The notes under the pieces: model-generated | Told to the model about the DNA's origin: nothing | The model's database searches: none | The model's input: only the letters and a program-made list of their open reading frames with translations | NCBI RefSeq assembly: GCF_014697475.1 | Contig: NZ_JACJRV010000009.1 | Location: 1-64,000, forward strand | Length of the DNA stretch: 64,000 nucleotides | Direction of reading: 5' to 3' | Origin: Nostoc sp. FACHB-152 | GTDB taxonomy: Bacteria > Cyanobacteriota > Cyanobacteriia > Cyanobacteriales > Nostocaceae | Made by a program: the position numbers and the translations under genes | Shown here: in pieces, positions 43,145 through 53,559 of the stretch | Position numbering within the stretch: position 1 is the first letter of the stretch | Layout: each line of letters begins with the position of its first letter

Positions 43145-43421
43145 AAGCTTTTGTCCTTACAAGTTACACAATTGAAATTTTGGGTAAAAACTTCAAACCC
43201 TCTCCCCTGCACCCCTGCGGTCTGAATGAGAAGTCTTTTACCGGACACGATATTACCCCTTGGGAGAGTTAATTCAAAATCTTGGGTATGTTATGCTCCG
43301 ATTTACAAGCGAAATTCCAGATGGTTAGATCCTAAGCAGGCAAGCGATCGCAAAATCCGACTAACTTTAGGGTTTTAGATTTTGGTTCAAAATTATATGT
43401 AGAAAGCCAAACTAAATCATA
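43145..43421. other. Region upstream of the hybrid histidine kinase
   Basis: About 280 bases with C-rich repeat remnants (ACCCTCTCCCCTGCACCCC) and an AT-rich part before the start codon. It should hold the promoter; no gene seen. Confidence 0.3.
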
Positions 43422-46400
43422 ATGCGCTCTTGGTTAAATAGCCGACTCTTATCCAGCCTTCGTACTCGTCTAATTCTTCTCGTCCTTTTAGCTGTAGTTC
43501 CAGCATTAGGGCTAATTTTTTACACCGCTTCAGAACAACGGCGTACTGCCATTACAGAGGCACAAGAAAATACATTACGGCTAGCAAGATTAGCAGCTAA
43601 TAACCAAAGGCAGACTTTTGAAATCACACGTCAACTTTTAAAAGTATTGGCACAGTTGCCAGTTGTCCGGCAAAATAACTCAGCAGAATGTAATCAACTC
43701 CTAGCAGATATCCTCAAACAGGATTCTATTTACGCTAACTTTGTTGTTTCGGATACCAAAGGAAACCTAATTTGCAGTGCAATTCCTGATTCTGGCTCGG
43801 TAAATGTAGCAGACCGTAGTTATTTTCGACTTGCTTTGCAAACCCGCAAATTTGCAGTAGGTAATTATCAAATAAGTCGGCTCGCTAAAAGAGCAACCAT
43901 AAATTTTGCTTACCCCATTCTCGACAAAGCTGGGCAAGTGCAAACTATAGTCGTGGCGGCGGTTGATTTAGCTCATTTGAATCAATTAGCGGCGCAAATC
44001 AAGATGCCCCCAGATTCAGTCCTGAGTTTAGTTGATCATAAAGGAACACTATTAGTTCGCTATCCTGATTCGCAAATTTGGGTAGGAAAGTCAATATCAC
44101 AGGATGCCTTCAACAAAATGACAATTGGTGGAGAAGGTGTCTATGAAGTGAATAGCCTTGATGGTGTGCGTCGAATGTTTGCTTTTGTTTCGTTGGGTGA
44201 AAACCCACTGCAACCGGATGCATATGTGAGAATTGGTATTCCGACATCTCAAATATTGTCAGAGGCTAATGGTTTATTAATCTGTAATTTAGTCAGTTTA
44301 GGTGCAGTAACTATTTTGGCGTTAATTGCTGCTTGGGTTGGTGGAGATGTTTTCTTTCTCAGGCAGATAAACTCTTTAATCCAAACAACCCAGACTTTAG
44401 GCAGTGGTAAATTAAACGCACGTACTGGACTTGCTCATTTATCGGGAGAAGTTGGTCAACTAGCGCAAGCAATTGATGAAATGGCTGCGGCACTCGAAAG
44501 GCGGGAAGAAGCGATCGCTTCTTTGAACCAAGACATAGAAACTCTGTTTAAATTAATTCCCATCGGGATTATCATTACTCCCAGTCTGGATTTCCAAGAG
44601 GTACGAGCAAACCCAGCATTTGCTGAGATTTTGGGACTTGCATCAAAAGCTAATGCTTCTTACACTCCAGCAAGTGGCGATCGCCCTTCATATAAAATTT
44701 TGCGCGATGGCAAGGAACTCTTACCAGAAGAATTTCCGCTACGCTATGCTGCCCTAAATAATATAGAAGTCAAAGGCACAGAAGTTGATATTGTCCGGGG
44801 CGATGGTCAAATATTTAATTTGTTTGGTTATGCTGCCCCTTTAGTCGATGAGCAAGGTAATGCCAGAGGTGCGGTAGCTGCGTTTTTAGATATTACTGAA
44901 CGCAAACAGGCAGAAGCACGCACACATCAGTTAATGAGTCAGGTGCAACACCAAGCTAATATTTTAAATGCCATTCTTTCTGCCTCGGTAGATCACATTT
45001 TCATTTTTGATCGGGATGGTCGTTATCAATATGTTAGTGGAGATGGTGCTGCCGTTTTGGGCTGGAAACCAGAGGAAATGGTAGGCAAGGCTTGGCAAGA
45101 ACTTGATTTTGCCCCGGAATCTTTGACTACAATGCAACAGCTAGATAGCCAACGCGAACAAGTGATGGCAACAGGGCAACCCTTCAGGGCAGAGACAGAA
45201 TATACTGCCGTGGATGGGCTGCATTGTTACGAATATATTTTGGCTCCTCTATACAATCGGGAGCAAGCCATCGCTGGTGTGATTGCAGTATCGCGCGACA
45301 TTAGCGAACGCAAACGTACAGAGGAAGCACTGCGACAAAGCGAACAAAGGTTAAGGTTGGCACAACGGGCAGGAAAAATTGGCACTTGGGAATGGCATTT
45401 ATCTAACAATGAGGTTTCTTGGTCGGAAGGAATTTGGGATATTTTAGGATTGGAAGTAGGTACAGAAGAACCAGGCTTGAAACCGTGGGTAAGTTTCATC
45501 CATCCTGAAGATCGCTCACGGGTGATGGAAAAGGTGGAAAAAGCCTTGGCTGAAAGTGATGAATATTACGACGAATTCCGCATTATTCGTAATGACGGCA
45601 CAGTTATATGGTTAGCATCAAAAGGGCAAATTATCCGAGATGCCACAGGACTTGCCGAGCGATTTTTAGGAGTAAACATTGACATTAGTGAACGCAAGCA
45701 AGCCGAAGAGGTGCGGCGTGAAAGTGAGGAACGCTTTCAGGCTTTCATGGCACATAGTCCTGCTGCCTCTTGGATTTCAGATGTAAACGGTCAAATTATT
45801 TACCTTAGCCCAACTTATGTCAAGACATTTGGACTGTTTACTCAAGATGCGATCGGTAAAAATGTATATGAACTGTATGATGCTGAGTTTGCCACGCAAT
45901 ATTTAAACAACATCAGAACAGTCGCTCAAAGTAATCAAGTTTTAGAGACAATTGAAACAGCACCGCGTTTGGATGGCACAATCGGCGAGTTTCTCGTGTA
46001 TAAATTCCCCATTACTGATTTATCTGGGCAATCTCTGGTGGGAGGAGTCGCAATTGATGTCACAGCACGCAGGCGAGCCGAAGAAGAACGCGAAGAGTTA
46101 CTCCAACGTGAACAAGCAGCACGAGAAGTTGCTGAAACTGCCAACCGCATCAAAGATGAATTTTTGGCAGTGTTATCTCATGAATTGCGAACGCCACTAA
46201 ATCCGATTCTTGGTTGGGTAAAATTGCTGCGGACTCGCCAACTAGATGAAGAGAAAAAAGCGATCGCATTAGAAACAATTGAACGTAATGCCCAATTACA
46301 AACTCAACTAATTGGCGATTTATTAGATGTTTCTCGCATTCTGCAAGGCAAATTAACCCTAAATATTTCTCAGGTGGATTTAGCTACAACTATTGCCGCC

Positions 46401-47264
46401 GCCAAAGAAACCGTGAGGTTAGCCGCAGAAGCTAAATCGATAGAGATTCATACCGAGATTGCACCAGATGTGCAGCCGTTTATGGGTGATGCCAGTCGTT
46501 TGCAACAGGTGGTGTGGAATTTGCTGTCTAATGCAGTGAAGTTTACTCCTGTTGGTGGTGAGATAAAAGTCAAACTTGAATCTGCCTCTAACTATACCCA
46601 GATTCAAGTTAGTGATACCGGCAAAGGCATTACACCAGAGTTTTTACCTTATGTATTTGAAACTTTTCGCCAAGCCGATAGTGCCACAACCCGCAAGTTT
46701 GGCGGTTTAGGATTAGGATTAGCGATCGTGCGTCACATTGTAGAAATGCACGGCGGTACAGTTGGTGCTGATAGTCTCGGAGAAGACCAAGGAGCTACCT
46801 TTACAGTTAAATTACCGTTTATCACTACAGTTGCACAAACAAATTCAAACCAACCTGTAGCCCAAGACTCGATAAATTTGCGCGGTGTGCGGGTGCTAAC
46901 AGTTGAGGATGAACCTGATACACGAGAATTTCTTGTTTTTATGATTCAGCAATATGGTGCGGAAGTTACCGCCGCCGCATCAGCAATTGAAGCCTTAGAA
47001 ATTTGGCCACAATTTCAGCCAGATATTCTCGTGTGTGATGTTGCGATGCCAGAGATGGATGGCTACACCTTTATCCGTGAGGTAAGAACTTGGACAAAAC
47101 AGCAAGGCGGAGAGATACCAGCGATCGCATTAACTGCCTATGCTGGTGAAGCTAACCAACAACAAGCCTTAGCCGCAGGGTTTCAAAAGCACTTATCTAA
47201 ACCAGTAGATCCAGAAAAATTAGTGCAAGCGATCTCTAGTTTAATTTCTGATAAAAGGCAATAG
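43422..47264 (+). CDS. Hybrid sensor histidine kinase with Cache, HAMP, PAS and receiver domains
   Basis: 1280 residues. Order: membrane helix (about 12-34), extracytoplasmic dCache sensor (35-285), second membrane helix (about 286-308), HAMP (to about 365), four PAS domains (about 375-900, each ending in the ITERKQAE / ISERKRTE type linker), HisKA with phospho-His in DEFLAVLSHELRTPLNP (about 920), HATPase_c (NLLSNAVKFTPVGG, DTGKGI, GGLGLGLAIVRHIVEMHGG), and a C-terminal receiver with Asp in ILVCDVAMPEMDG (about 1206). It should sense an outside ligand and redox or light cues via PAS, then pass phosphate on. The downstream partner is unknown and no regulator gene is adjacent. Confidence 0.93.
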   Translation: MRSWLNSRLLSSLRTRLILLVLLAVVPALGLIFYTASEQRRTAITEAQENTLRLARLAANNQRQTFEITRQLLKVLAQLPVVRQNNSAECNQLLADILKQDSIYANFVVSDTKGNLICSAIPDSGSVNVADRSYFRLALQTRKFAVGNYQISRLAKRATINFAYPILDKAGQVQTIVVAAVDLAHLNQLAAQIKMPPDSVLSLVDHKGTLLVRYPDSQIWVGKSISQDAFNKMTIGGEGVYEVNSLDGVRRMFAFVSLGENPLQPDAYVRIGIPTSQILSEANGLLICNLVSLGAVTILALIAAWVGGDVFFLRQINSLIQTTQTLGSGKLNARTGLAHLSGEVGQLAQAIDEMAAALERREEAIASLNQDIETLFKLIPIGIIITPSLDFQEVRANPAFAEILGLASKANASYTPASGDRPSYKILRDGKELLPEEFPLRYAALNNIEVKGTEVDIVRGDGQIFNLFGYAAPLVDEQGNARGAVAAFLDITERKQAEARTHQLMSQVQHQANILNAILSASVDHIFIFDRDGRYQYVSGDGAAVLGWKPEEMVGKAWQELDFAPESLTTMQQLDSQREQVMATGQPFRAETEYTAVDGLHCYEYILAPLYNREQAIAGVIAVSRDISERKRTEEALRQSEQRLRLAQRAGKIGTWEWHLSNNEVSWSEGIWDILGLEVGTEEPGLKPWVSFIHPEDRSRVMEKVEKALAESDEYYDEFRIIRNDGTVIWLASKGQIIRDATGLAERFLGVNIDISERKQAEEVRRESEERFQAFMAHSPAASWISDVNGQIIYLSPTYVKTFGLFTQDAIGKNVYELYDAEFATQYLNNIRTVAQSNQVLETIETAPRLDGTIGEFLVYKFPITDLSGQSLVGGVAIDVTARRRAEEEREELLQREQAAREVAETANRIKDEFLAVLSHELRTPLNPILGWVKLLRTRQLDEEKKAIALETIERNAQLQTQLIGDLLDVSRILQGKLTLNISQVDLATTIAAAKETVRLAAEAKSIEIHTEIAPDVQPFMGDASRLQQVVWNLLSNAVKFTPVGGEIKVKLESASNYTQIQVSDTGKGITPEFLPYVFETFRQADSATTRKFGGLGLGLAIVRHIVEMHGGTVGADSLGEDQGATFTVKLPFITTVAQTNSNQPVAQDSINLRGVRVLTVEDEPDTREFLVFMIQQYGAEVTAAASAIEALEIWPQFQPDILVCDVAMPEMDGYTFIREVRTWTKQQGGEIPAIALTAYAGEANQQQALAAGFQKHLSKPVDPEKLVQAISSLISDKRQ

Positions 47265-47402
47265 GCAATAGGCAATAGGCAATAGGCAACAGGTGACAGA
47301 GTTAAAGTGTCAACACAAGTCCAATTACCCCCCTTAATCCCCCCTTGGAAAGGGGGGAAATTGTTCCCTCCCCTTTCCAAGGGGAGGGTTAGGGTGGGGT
47401 AT
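47265..47402. repeat. Heptamer tandem repeat and palindromic repeat, possible terminator
   Basis: After the kinase stop come four GGCAATA heptamers (47258-47288), then an inverted repeat: CCCCCCTTGGAAAGGGGGG (47340-47358) beside CCCTCCCCTTTCCAAGGGGAGGG-type arm at 47367-47389. The GC-rich hairpins lie between convergent genes and may stop transcription both ways. Confidence 0.7.
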
Positions 47403-47458
47403 GGCATTCGGTCGCTAGACTCTCTCACTGGCGTGTGAATTGCCCACTTCACGCTTCA

Positions 47459-48124
47459 TTAATCAAAATCTGTTGGCTTATTTGGATCGCGGTAATATTC
47501 AAACAATTGAGTAATTTGCGATGGCACAACACGAGTAAGCGACAAGTTTGGAATTTCTTGTTCTCCGAAAAAGGCAACTTCCTCGGTTTCATAACTTGCT
47601 TTTGGCATTCCACCGATCAATTCGCACTGAAAAAACAGCTTGTAAACATGGTGTGCCAGTGGTGGATGTCCATGACGAATGTGATTGCGATCGTAAACAG
47701 CGACTAATTTAACAACTCGTGTCTGATATCCAGATTCTTCATATACTTCTCGAACAATAGCTTCACTGGGCGAATCACCTATATCTGCCCATCCGCCTGG
47801 TAATGTCCAGCAACCATCTTCTTTTTCTTTAACTAAGAGAATTTTATCTGATTGAAACACAGCAGCGCGGACATCTACTTTTGGCGTGGCATAACCGACT
47901 TCACCACTGAACAAATCAAGGATATAACTAGTTTCAACATTAGAGTAAGTTGAAAGAATTTCCGCAGCAATTTGACGCACTTGCTGATAACGTTCTATAT
48001 CATATGGGTTGTTATTGTAAGTTAAACCAATTTGAGCGATCGCTTGTAATTTTTGTCCCCACTCTAGCCACTTATGGCTCATTTCAGCTTCTTGTGTGAT
48101 TATTTCTGGCGGAATTTTGGTCAT
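47459..48124 (-). CDS. NUDIX hydrolase with N-terminal helical domain
   Basis: 221 residues from ATG (MTKIPPEIITQEAEMS); a start nine codons earlier is also open. The NUDIX box is complete: GGWADIGDSPSEAIVREVYEESG (G-x5-E-x7-REVxEExG). The N-terminal 65 residues (HKWLEWGQKLQAIAQIGLTY..DIERYQQVRQIAAEIL) match the helical domain that precedes the NUDIX fold in a family acting on nucleoside diphosphates linked to another group. The natural substrate is unknown. Convergent with the hybrid kinase. Confidence 0.9.
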   Translation of the reverse strand: MTKIPPEIITQEAEMSHKWLEWGQKLQAIAQIGLTYNNNPYDIERYQQVRQIAAEILSTYSNVETSYILDLFSGEVGYATPKVDVRAAVFQSDKILLVKEKEDGCWTLPGGWADIGDSPSEAIVREVYEESGYQTRVVKLVAVYDRNHIRHGHPPLAHHVYKLFFQCELIGGMPKASYETEEVAFFGEQEIPNLSLTRVVPSQITQLFEYYRDPNKPTDFD

Positions 48125-48181
48125 AATCTTGCAACTGCGATTTGCTACCAAGGCTAATTCTAGCGAACTGCAAACATAACC

Positions 48182-51022
48182 TTATTTCCATTCACCTTGT
48201 AAAGTAAAAGCCGCCCAATAATAAGGTGCAGTGTATTTTTGACTGCGCCAAATTTCAATTTGTGCTGCACGCAACGCCGCCGCAGGCTTTAATTTTGCTT
48301 TGAGCATCTTCTCATAAAATAGTTTCATCAACTCTGATGTCGCTTGGTCATCTACACTCCACAAACTCACTACAACTCGCGGACTCCCCGCGTACATAAA
48401 CCCTCTAGTTAACCCAACTAATCCTTCTCCTTGTACTTCTTCACCCAGTCCAGTTTGGCAAGCGCTCAGTACCACTAGTTCTGCTTGCAGTTTCAAATTG
48501 AAAATATCATGCAGGCGTAAAAATCCGTTTTGTGGTTTTCCCGACTGATCAAATAAAGATAAAACAATTCCCGAAAGTTCTGGATGTTTGCTGTTAATAA
48601 TGCCATGAGTAGCAAAATGTACAATGCTATATTGACTCAACTCATTACTAGTGGCGGTGCTACGACTAGCGGTAAAGTCAACAGCTTCTTTGGCTTTATT
48701 AGCAGGAACAAGAGCCAAAATTTGCTCTGCTTCTTGGCGTGTAAAATTTAAACGATCAAAACTAATATCTGCATCTCTAGCAGATCTAGTTAAAGCCAAA
48801 CTTTCTAAGTTATTGTTAGCAACAACTTGGCTTTTTCCCTGGATACGCTCATCATCGCTGCTAAAAATAGGATCTGCCAACACAACTAATGTTTTTGCCG
48901 CAGATTTACGCTGTTTTTGTTCACGTCGGAGAATAGCTACTGTAGACGCTGAAGGTAAAGTAATAATTTCGTGGTTAAGTAGCAATGGTTTATAGCTACT
49001 TTTTTGTAAATTAGGTTGAGTTAGGGCGGCAAATGGTACATACTGCAAAGCACCGTCACTAACAATTAGTAATCGTTTATTTTTTAGTTGTTTTGCTACT
49101 GGTGCAAGGACTAACTTAGAAAGAGAATTTATCGATGAATTATTTCTAATATGTGGGCTAGTTATCGCTTGACGAAAATCTTGTACGACCGCTTCAATAT
49201 CTGCACGTTTAGGCAGTTCATAACTAGTAATATTTTTATTAGTAACCAGCCAAAGATAACTGCAATTTTTCCCTAAAGAATATTCTAAAAGTAAGGTGTC
49301 ATCATCAAGTACTTGCTGCTGAATTTGTGTCAGAGAAAGAGGTTGTGGTTGAGTTAGGGCTGCATAACGCGGACTAGTAGCACGAATCTTTGCTTGGAGT
49401 TGCTGATATTGTTCTAAAAGTGTTTGACTTTCTGTTTCTAAAGCTTCTACCTGGGCTGTCGTAGGTTCGCCACTTAATATTTGGATTCGACGTTTTTCTA
49501 AAGTATCCAGTTGTTGCTGCAAGTTTTTTTCTTGCGAAAGTAACTTTGGCTCTACACCTTGGCGAATATCCGCGTTTGCTTCACTCAGAAGTTCTAAAAG
49601 ACTGCGAGCGCGAGCGCGTTCACTAGTTTGAAGTGCCAAAGCATCATATCCTTTTGCTGGTTGCTGTTTATGCAACTGCATTAGCAAATCAATGTAAAAT
49701 TGATAATAGTTTTGAACTGTTGCAAAATAAGATGTGCGAAGTTCTTGAGAGTTAATTTTAGTGCGTTGGTCTTCAATAATATTGATAACTATTTTAATAT
49801 TATTTAGGGCTGCTTGGAGATTTCCTAAATTGCGTTGTGCAGTAGCAATGGTATATAAAGCCTGAGCTTCTCCGCCTCTATTGCCGACTTGTTGATATAG
49901 AGGTAGAGATTGCTGAAAATAATCTAGTGCCTTTTGTTGTTCTTTGGCATCTAAATAGACATAGCCAATATTATTGAGATTAGCAGCTAATCCTAATTTA
50001 TTTTCTACAGATTTAAATAAAGGTAAGGATTTCTGAAGATAATCAAGAGCTTGTTGTTTATCTCCCAAAGCTAAATAAACTCTACCAATATTATTAAGAG
50101 TTCTAGCTTCTCCTAATTTGTCTCCTAGAAGTTGTCTGAGAGCTAGAGATTTCTGAAAATAATCAAGAGATTGTTGTTTGTCTCCTGAATTTAAGTAGAT
50201 TGATGCAATATTGTTGAGTGTATGAGATTGGGCTGATTTATCTTCTGTTTGTTTATACAATGGCAAACATTGCTGAAAATACTCAAGAGCTTTTTGCTGT
50301 TCTCCTAATTCTAAATAAACTACGCCAATGTTATTGAGAGTCCGAACTTCCCCTAGTTTGTCTTTGACTTCTCGCCTAATAATCAGAGATTGCTCGAAGT
50401 TATCTAAAGCTTTTTGTGGTTCTCCTAATTCTAGATAAACATTGCCAATATTATTAATACTTATAGCTTCTCCTGCTTTATCTCCCATCTGCCGCTTGAG
50501 TAATAAAGCTTGCTGAAAATATTCCAAAGCTTTTGGCAGTTCGCCTATATCTGTGTAAACATTGCCAATGTTATTGAGAGTAATAGTTTCGCCTTTTTTA
50601 TCTCCTATCTCTCGCCTAAGTACCAAGGCTTGATTTAAATAATCAAGTGCTTTGCGCTGTTGTCCTAAATCGGAGTAAATTTTGCCAAGGTGCGCTACAG
50701 TAAAAGCTTGTGAAGTGCGATCGCCTGCTTCACGATATAGTAAAAGTGCTTTTTCAAAAAATCCAATTGCTTGTTGTAGAGACTCTCCTGTACCTTGCTG
50801 ATATAGTTGCTTTGCTTTTTGATAAGCTTCATCAGCAGCAGTAGAAGTTGTATCTGCTGGTTTTGTCTGTTTCAATTGTGCAATATTGACTGGATGCTGT
50901 TCAGTTATTGCCAAACTTGAATGAGAAAATAATATAATACTGCTTAAGAGAAAAATACTGCGGCTAAATGCAAATAGAAGAGATTGCCGTTGTAGTGACT
51001 TAGATATCTTCCATTTGCTCAT
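48182..51022 (-). CDS. TPR - CHAT protease-like protein
   Basis: 946 residues from ATG ([16 protein letters not shown]), giving a signal peptide ([24 protein letters not shown]); a start 18 codons upstream is less convincing. About eight to nine 40-residue TPR repeats follow ([12 protein letters not shown], NNIGxVYLELGE-type units, residues about 70-430), then a helical linker and a C-terminal CHAT domain with His in VHFATHG and Cys in [12 protein letters not shown], both catalytic residues of the caspase-like fold. CHAT-TPR proteins are abundant in cyanobacteria; a few are active proteases in immunity, but this one is probably exported and its role is unknown. The TPR DNA is itself repetitive. 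Confidence 0.9.
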   Translation of the reverse strand: MSKWKISKSLQRQSLLFAFSRSIFLLSSIILFSHSSLAITEQHPVNIAQLKQTKPADTTSTAADEAYQKAKQLYQQGTGESLQQAIGFFEKALLLYREAGDRTSQAFTVAHLGKIYSDLGQQRKALDYLNQALVLRREIGDKKGETITLNNIGNVYTDIGELPKALEYFQQALLLKRQMGDKAGEAISINNIGNVYLELGEPQKALDNFEQSLIIRREVKDKLGEVRTLNNIGVVYLELGEQQKALEYFQQCLPLYKQTEDKSAQSHTLNNIASIYLNSGDKQQSLDYFQKSLALRQLLGDKLGEARTLNNIGRVYLALGDKQQALDYLQKSLPLFKSVENKLGLAANLNNIGYVYLDAKEQQKALDYFQQSLPLYQQVGNRGGEAQALYTIATAQRNLGNLQAALNNIKIVINIIEDQRTKINSQELRTSYFATVQNYYQFYIDLLMQLHKQQPAKGYDALALQTSERARARSLLELLSEANADIRQGVEPKLLSQEKNLQQQLDTLEKRRIQILSGEPTTAQVEALETESQTLLEQYQQLQAKIRATSPRYAALTQPQPLSLTQIQQQVLDDDTLLLEYSLGKNCSYLWLVTNKNITSYELPKRADIEAVVQDFRQAITSPHIRNNSSINSLSKLVLAPVAKQLKNKRLLIVSDGALQYVPFAALTQPNLQKSSYKPLLLNHEIITLPSASTVAILRREQKQRKSAAKTLVVLADPIFSSDDERIQGKSQVVANNNLESLALTRSARDADISFDRLNFTRQEAEQILALVPANKAKEAVDFTASRSTATSNELSQYSIVHFATHGIINSKHPELSGIVLSLFDQSGKPQNGFLRLHDIFNLKLQAELVVLSACQTGLGEEVQGEGLVGLTRGFMYAGSPRVVVSLWSVDDQATSELMKLFYEKMLKAKLKPAAALRAAQIEIWRSQKYTAPYYWAAFTLQGEWK

Positions 51023-51115
51023 AAAAGCCTCTTGTTTCTTTGCAGTTTCAGATTTTTCTAGAGTTAGAATTCCCAAAAATAAGCTAAAACTCGCATGACA
51101 GTATCGGACAGAAGC

Positions 51116-51342
51116 AAAAAAGCTTCATTCATGGAGTTCCGATACTCATTAATGAAGAAAAAAGCTTCATTCATGGAGTTTCGATACTCATTAATGAAGA
51201 AAAAAGCCTCATTAATGGAGTTCCAATACTCATTAATGAGCAAAAAAGCCTCATTAATGGAGTTCCAATACTCATTAATGAAGAAAAAAGCCTCATTAAT
51301 GGAGTTCCAATACTCATTAATAAAGAAAAAAGCCTCATTAAT
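51116..51342. repeat. 42-bp tandem repeat, five copies plus partial
   Basis: The unit starts recur exactly every 42 bases: 51122, 51164, 51206, 51248, 51290 and 51332. Each has GC(T/C)TCATT, ATGGAGTTCC and ATACTCATTAATGAAG. Because 42 is a multiple of three, frames on both strands stay open (KKASLMEFQYSLM and LMRLFSSLMSIGTP). No ribosome site, family or codon bias supports translation, so it is listed as a repeat. It lies between the CHAT gene start and hisC. Confidence 0.92.
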
Positions 51343-51443
51343 CTAGCTTGAATAGTAATTAACAAGCTAAAATACTCATCCACCCATTTCTTACCGAGAC
51401 TTTTTACTCTGTAACCTGTCACCTGTAACCTATCCCCCACCAT

Positions 51444-52493
51444 ATGACCAATTTTTTCCGCGCCAATGTTGATGCAATGGCTAGCTACATTCCTGGTGAA
51501 CAGCCGAAACGTGGTACTGGAGTCATCAAACTCAACAGCAACGAGAATGCTTACCCTCCCTCACCAGCAGCTTTAGCCACACTACAAAACATTGACGCTG
51601 AGTGGTTACGGCGTTACCCCGAACCTTTTGGCGGAGAGTTTCGCCAAGCCGCCAGTCAGGTTTTAGGTGTACCGAGTGATTGGATTATTGTTGGTAATGG
51701 TAGCGACGAAATTTTAAATGTCATCATGCGCGCCTGTACAGAACCAGGACGCAAGGTAGTTTATCCCACACCAACCTACGTCCTTTACCGTACACTTACA
51801 GAGATGCAGGCGGCAGATATTGTCGAAATTCCCTATAGTGAAGACTATCAATTACCTATTGCAGAATTAATTGCTGCCAATGGTGCGGTAACATTCATTG
51901 CTTCACCTAACAGTCCTTCTGGTCATGTTGTACCCATTGAAGACTTAGAAAAACTCGCCAGTCAGTTATCTGGGGTTTTAGTTATTGATGAAGCCTACGT
52001 AGATTTTGCTGAAGGGGATGCCTTAACTTTGGTGAAAGAATACGAGAATGTAATAATCATCCGCACCTTATCTAAAGGTTACTCTTTAGCAGGTTTACGC
52101 TTGGGTTTTGGTGTAGCGCATCCCAAGCTGTTGCAGGGATTATTTAAAGTTAAGGATAGTTATAACATTGATGCGATCGCCTGTGCAGTTGCCACAGCCG
52201 CCATCACCGACCAAGCTTATAAAAACGCCTGCGTAGCTAAAATTAAAGCCTCACGCACTCAACTAGCCAGCGAATTAAAACAATTAAACTTCCAAGTTTG
52301 GGACTCTCACACCAACTTTTTACTAGTGCAACCACCCCAAGGAAACGCCGAATTTATCTATCAAAAACTCAAAGAACAAAAAATCCTCATCCGCTACTTT
52401 CCCCACCCCGGACTGTTAGATAAACTCCGCATCACCGTTGGCACAGATGAGCAAAATCAAGTTTTAATAGATGTAATAAAAGCGTTAATATGA
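51444..52493 (+). CDS. hisC: Histidinol-phosphate aminotransferase
   Basis: 349 residues, normal length. PLP-dependent fold-type I enzyme of histidine synthesis: KLNSNENAYPPSPAA, IIVGNGSDEILNVIMRA, ASPNSPSGHVV, VIDEAYVDF, and the PLP Lys in IRTLSKGYSLAGLRLGFG; the C-terminus keeps RYFPHPGLLDKLRITVGT. Converts imidazole-acetol phosphate to histidinol phosphate with glutamate. Related aromatic aminotransferases exist; many cyanobacteria have two HisC-like genes, so specificity is not certain. Start is a clear ATG. Confidence 0.93.
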   Translation: MTNFFRANVDAMASYIPGEQPKRGTGVIKLNSNENAYPPSPAALATLQNIDAEWLRRYPEPFGGEFRQAASQVLGVPSDWIIVGNGSDEILNVIMRACTEPGRKVVYPTPTYVLYRTLTEMQAADIVEIPYSEDYQLPIAELIAANGAVTFIASPNSPSGHVVPIEDLEKLASQLSGVLVIDEAYVDFAEGDALTLVKEYENVIIIRTLSKGYSLAGLRLGFGVAHPKLLQGLFKVKDSYNIDAIACAVATAAITDQAYKNACVAKIKASRTQLASELKQLNFQVWDSHTNFLLVQPPQGNAEFIYQKLKEQKILIRYFPHPGLLDKLRITVGTDEQNQVLIDVIKALI

Positions 52494-52515
52494 GAGTTTT
52501 AATGTAACTCAGAAA

Positions 52516-53100
52516 TCATCTACTCAGCATACAGTCATACAACTCAGCTTTTTTCAAATCTACCTGTGATAAATCAAGGCTACTCAGGTCAGTTTTAATC
52601 AAAATAGTTTTAATCAGACTGGCATAACTCAGATCTGTATTACTCAAAATTGCCCCAGTCAGGTTGGCACTATTAAGATTTGCGCCTGCCAAATTTGCCC
52701 CACTGAGATTTGCATAGCTTAAATCTGCACCACTTAAATCTGCACCACTGAGGTCGGCTTTTTGCAGTTGTGCTAAACGCAGGTCGGCTTTTTGTAGCGC
52801 AGCTTTGTGTAAGTCTACATCATTCAGATTTGCCCGAATCAAATTAGCTGCTTTCAAATTTGCCCAAATTAAATTTGCGCCACTTAAATTAGTTCGCCAA
52901 AGACAAGCCGCAGTTAAATTTGCCTCAATTAAGTTCGCTCCCCGCAAATTAGAATGAGATAAAGTCACATTCACTAAGCTTGCTTTATCTAAGTTAATCC
53001 CAGCTAAACATACCTCGCTGAGATTAACTGAGTGCAGGCATACATGAGTAAAATTTCTCTCTCCTGCCTGATAGCGTCTGAGAAGTTCATCAGCGTTCAT
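52516..53100 (-). CDS. Pentapeptide-repeat protein
   Basis: 194 residues from ATG (MNADELLRRYQAGERNF); a start eight codons earlier is open. From about residue 25 it is almost wholly A(D/N)LxX repeats (ANLIEANLTAACL, ADLSGADLSGADLSYANL, ANLAGANLNSANLTGA), which fold into a right-handed quadrilateral beta-helix. The N-terminal leader ERNFTHVCLHSVNLSEV resembles that of HetL-type proteins, but the two are not the same protein. Function unknown; such proteins can mimic DNA, act in signalling or protect gyrase. Convergent with hisC. Confidence 0.9.
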   Translation of the reverse strand: MNADELLRRYQAGERNFTHVCLHSVNLSEVCLAGINLDKASLVNVTLSHSNLRGANLIEANLTAACLWRTNLSGANLIWANLKAANLIRANLNDVDLHKAALQKADLRLAQLQKADLSGADLSGADLSYANLSGANLAGANLNSANLTGAILSNTDLSYASLIKTILIKTDLSSLDLSQVDLKKAELYDCMLSR

Positions 53101-53559
53101 ACAGCCTGCCTTCCAAATCTTCATTTACCTAAAAATCACTGGGTCAGTTGACATTGGTTAATAAATGCACGCTTGAACAGGCTTTTCCATTGGAGACTGA
53201 GAAACAATGCTTGAGTCTGCCGCCTACAATGTAAAGCGTGTGAGATATCTTTTGTCTCGTTATGTAAAGAAATATAACAAAACCGTTACAAAATCACAAT
53301 AATTTCTCAGCTATTGGCTGATAGTTCCTAGTTATATGAGAGATAGGAATAAATAAAACTAACTGCATAAACGCGCTAGTACGTTAAATATACAGTATCT
53401 CCATGACCTCTGCTCTACGCCAGTTCTCTCAAGTCGGGAAGCCCGCCCACGCGACTGGCTCCTCTGTGGTTCGTAATTCTAATATTAAAATGGTGCGTTG
53501 CGCTGCGCGACAACACACCCTACTGGCTACATTTTATGTCTAATTAATTTTGCTGCTTG
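53101..53559. other. Intergenic region with dispersed repeat remnants
   Basis: About 460 bases. At about 53410-53465 there is the Nostoc-type repeat fragment with CTACGCCAGTTCTCTC, GGGAAGCCCGCCCACGCG and ACTGGCTCCTC, and at 53492-53522 a GGTGCGTTGCGC...ACACACCCTAC hairpin. The rest is AT-rich upstream sequence of the pentapeptide gene. No gene seen. Confidence 0.5.

Noticed and set aside
51095-51346. 83-residue repeat peptide KKASLMEFQYSLM
   Set aside because: Explained by the 42-bp tandem repeat; both strands are open because the unit is divisible by 3.
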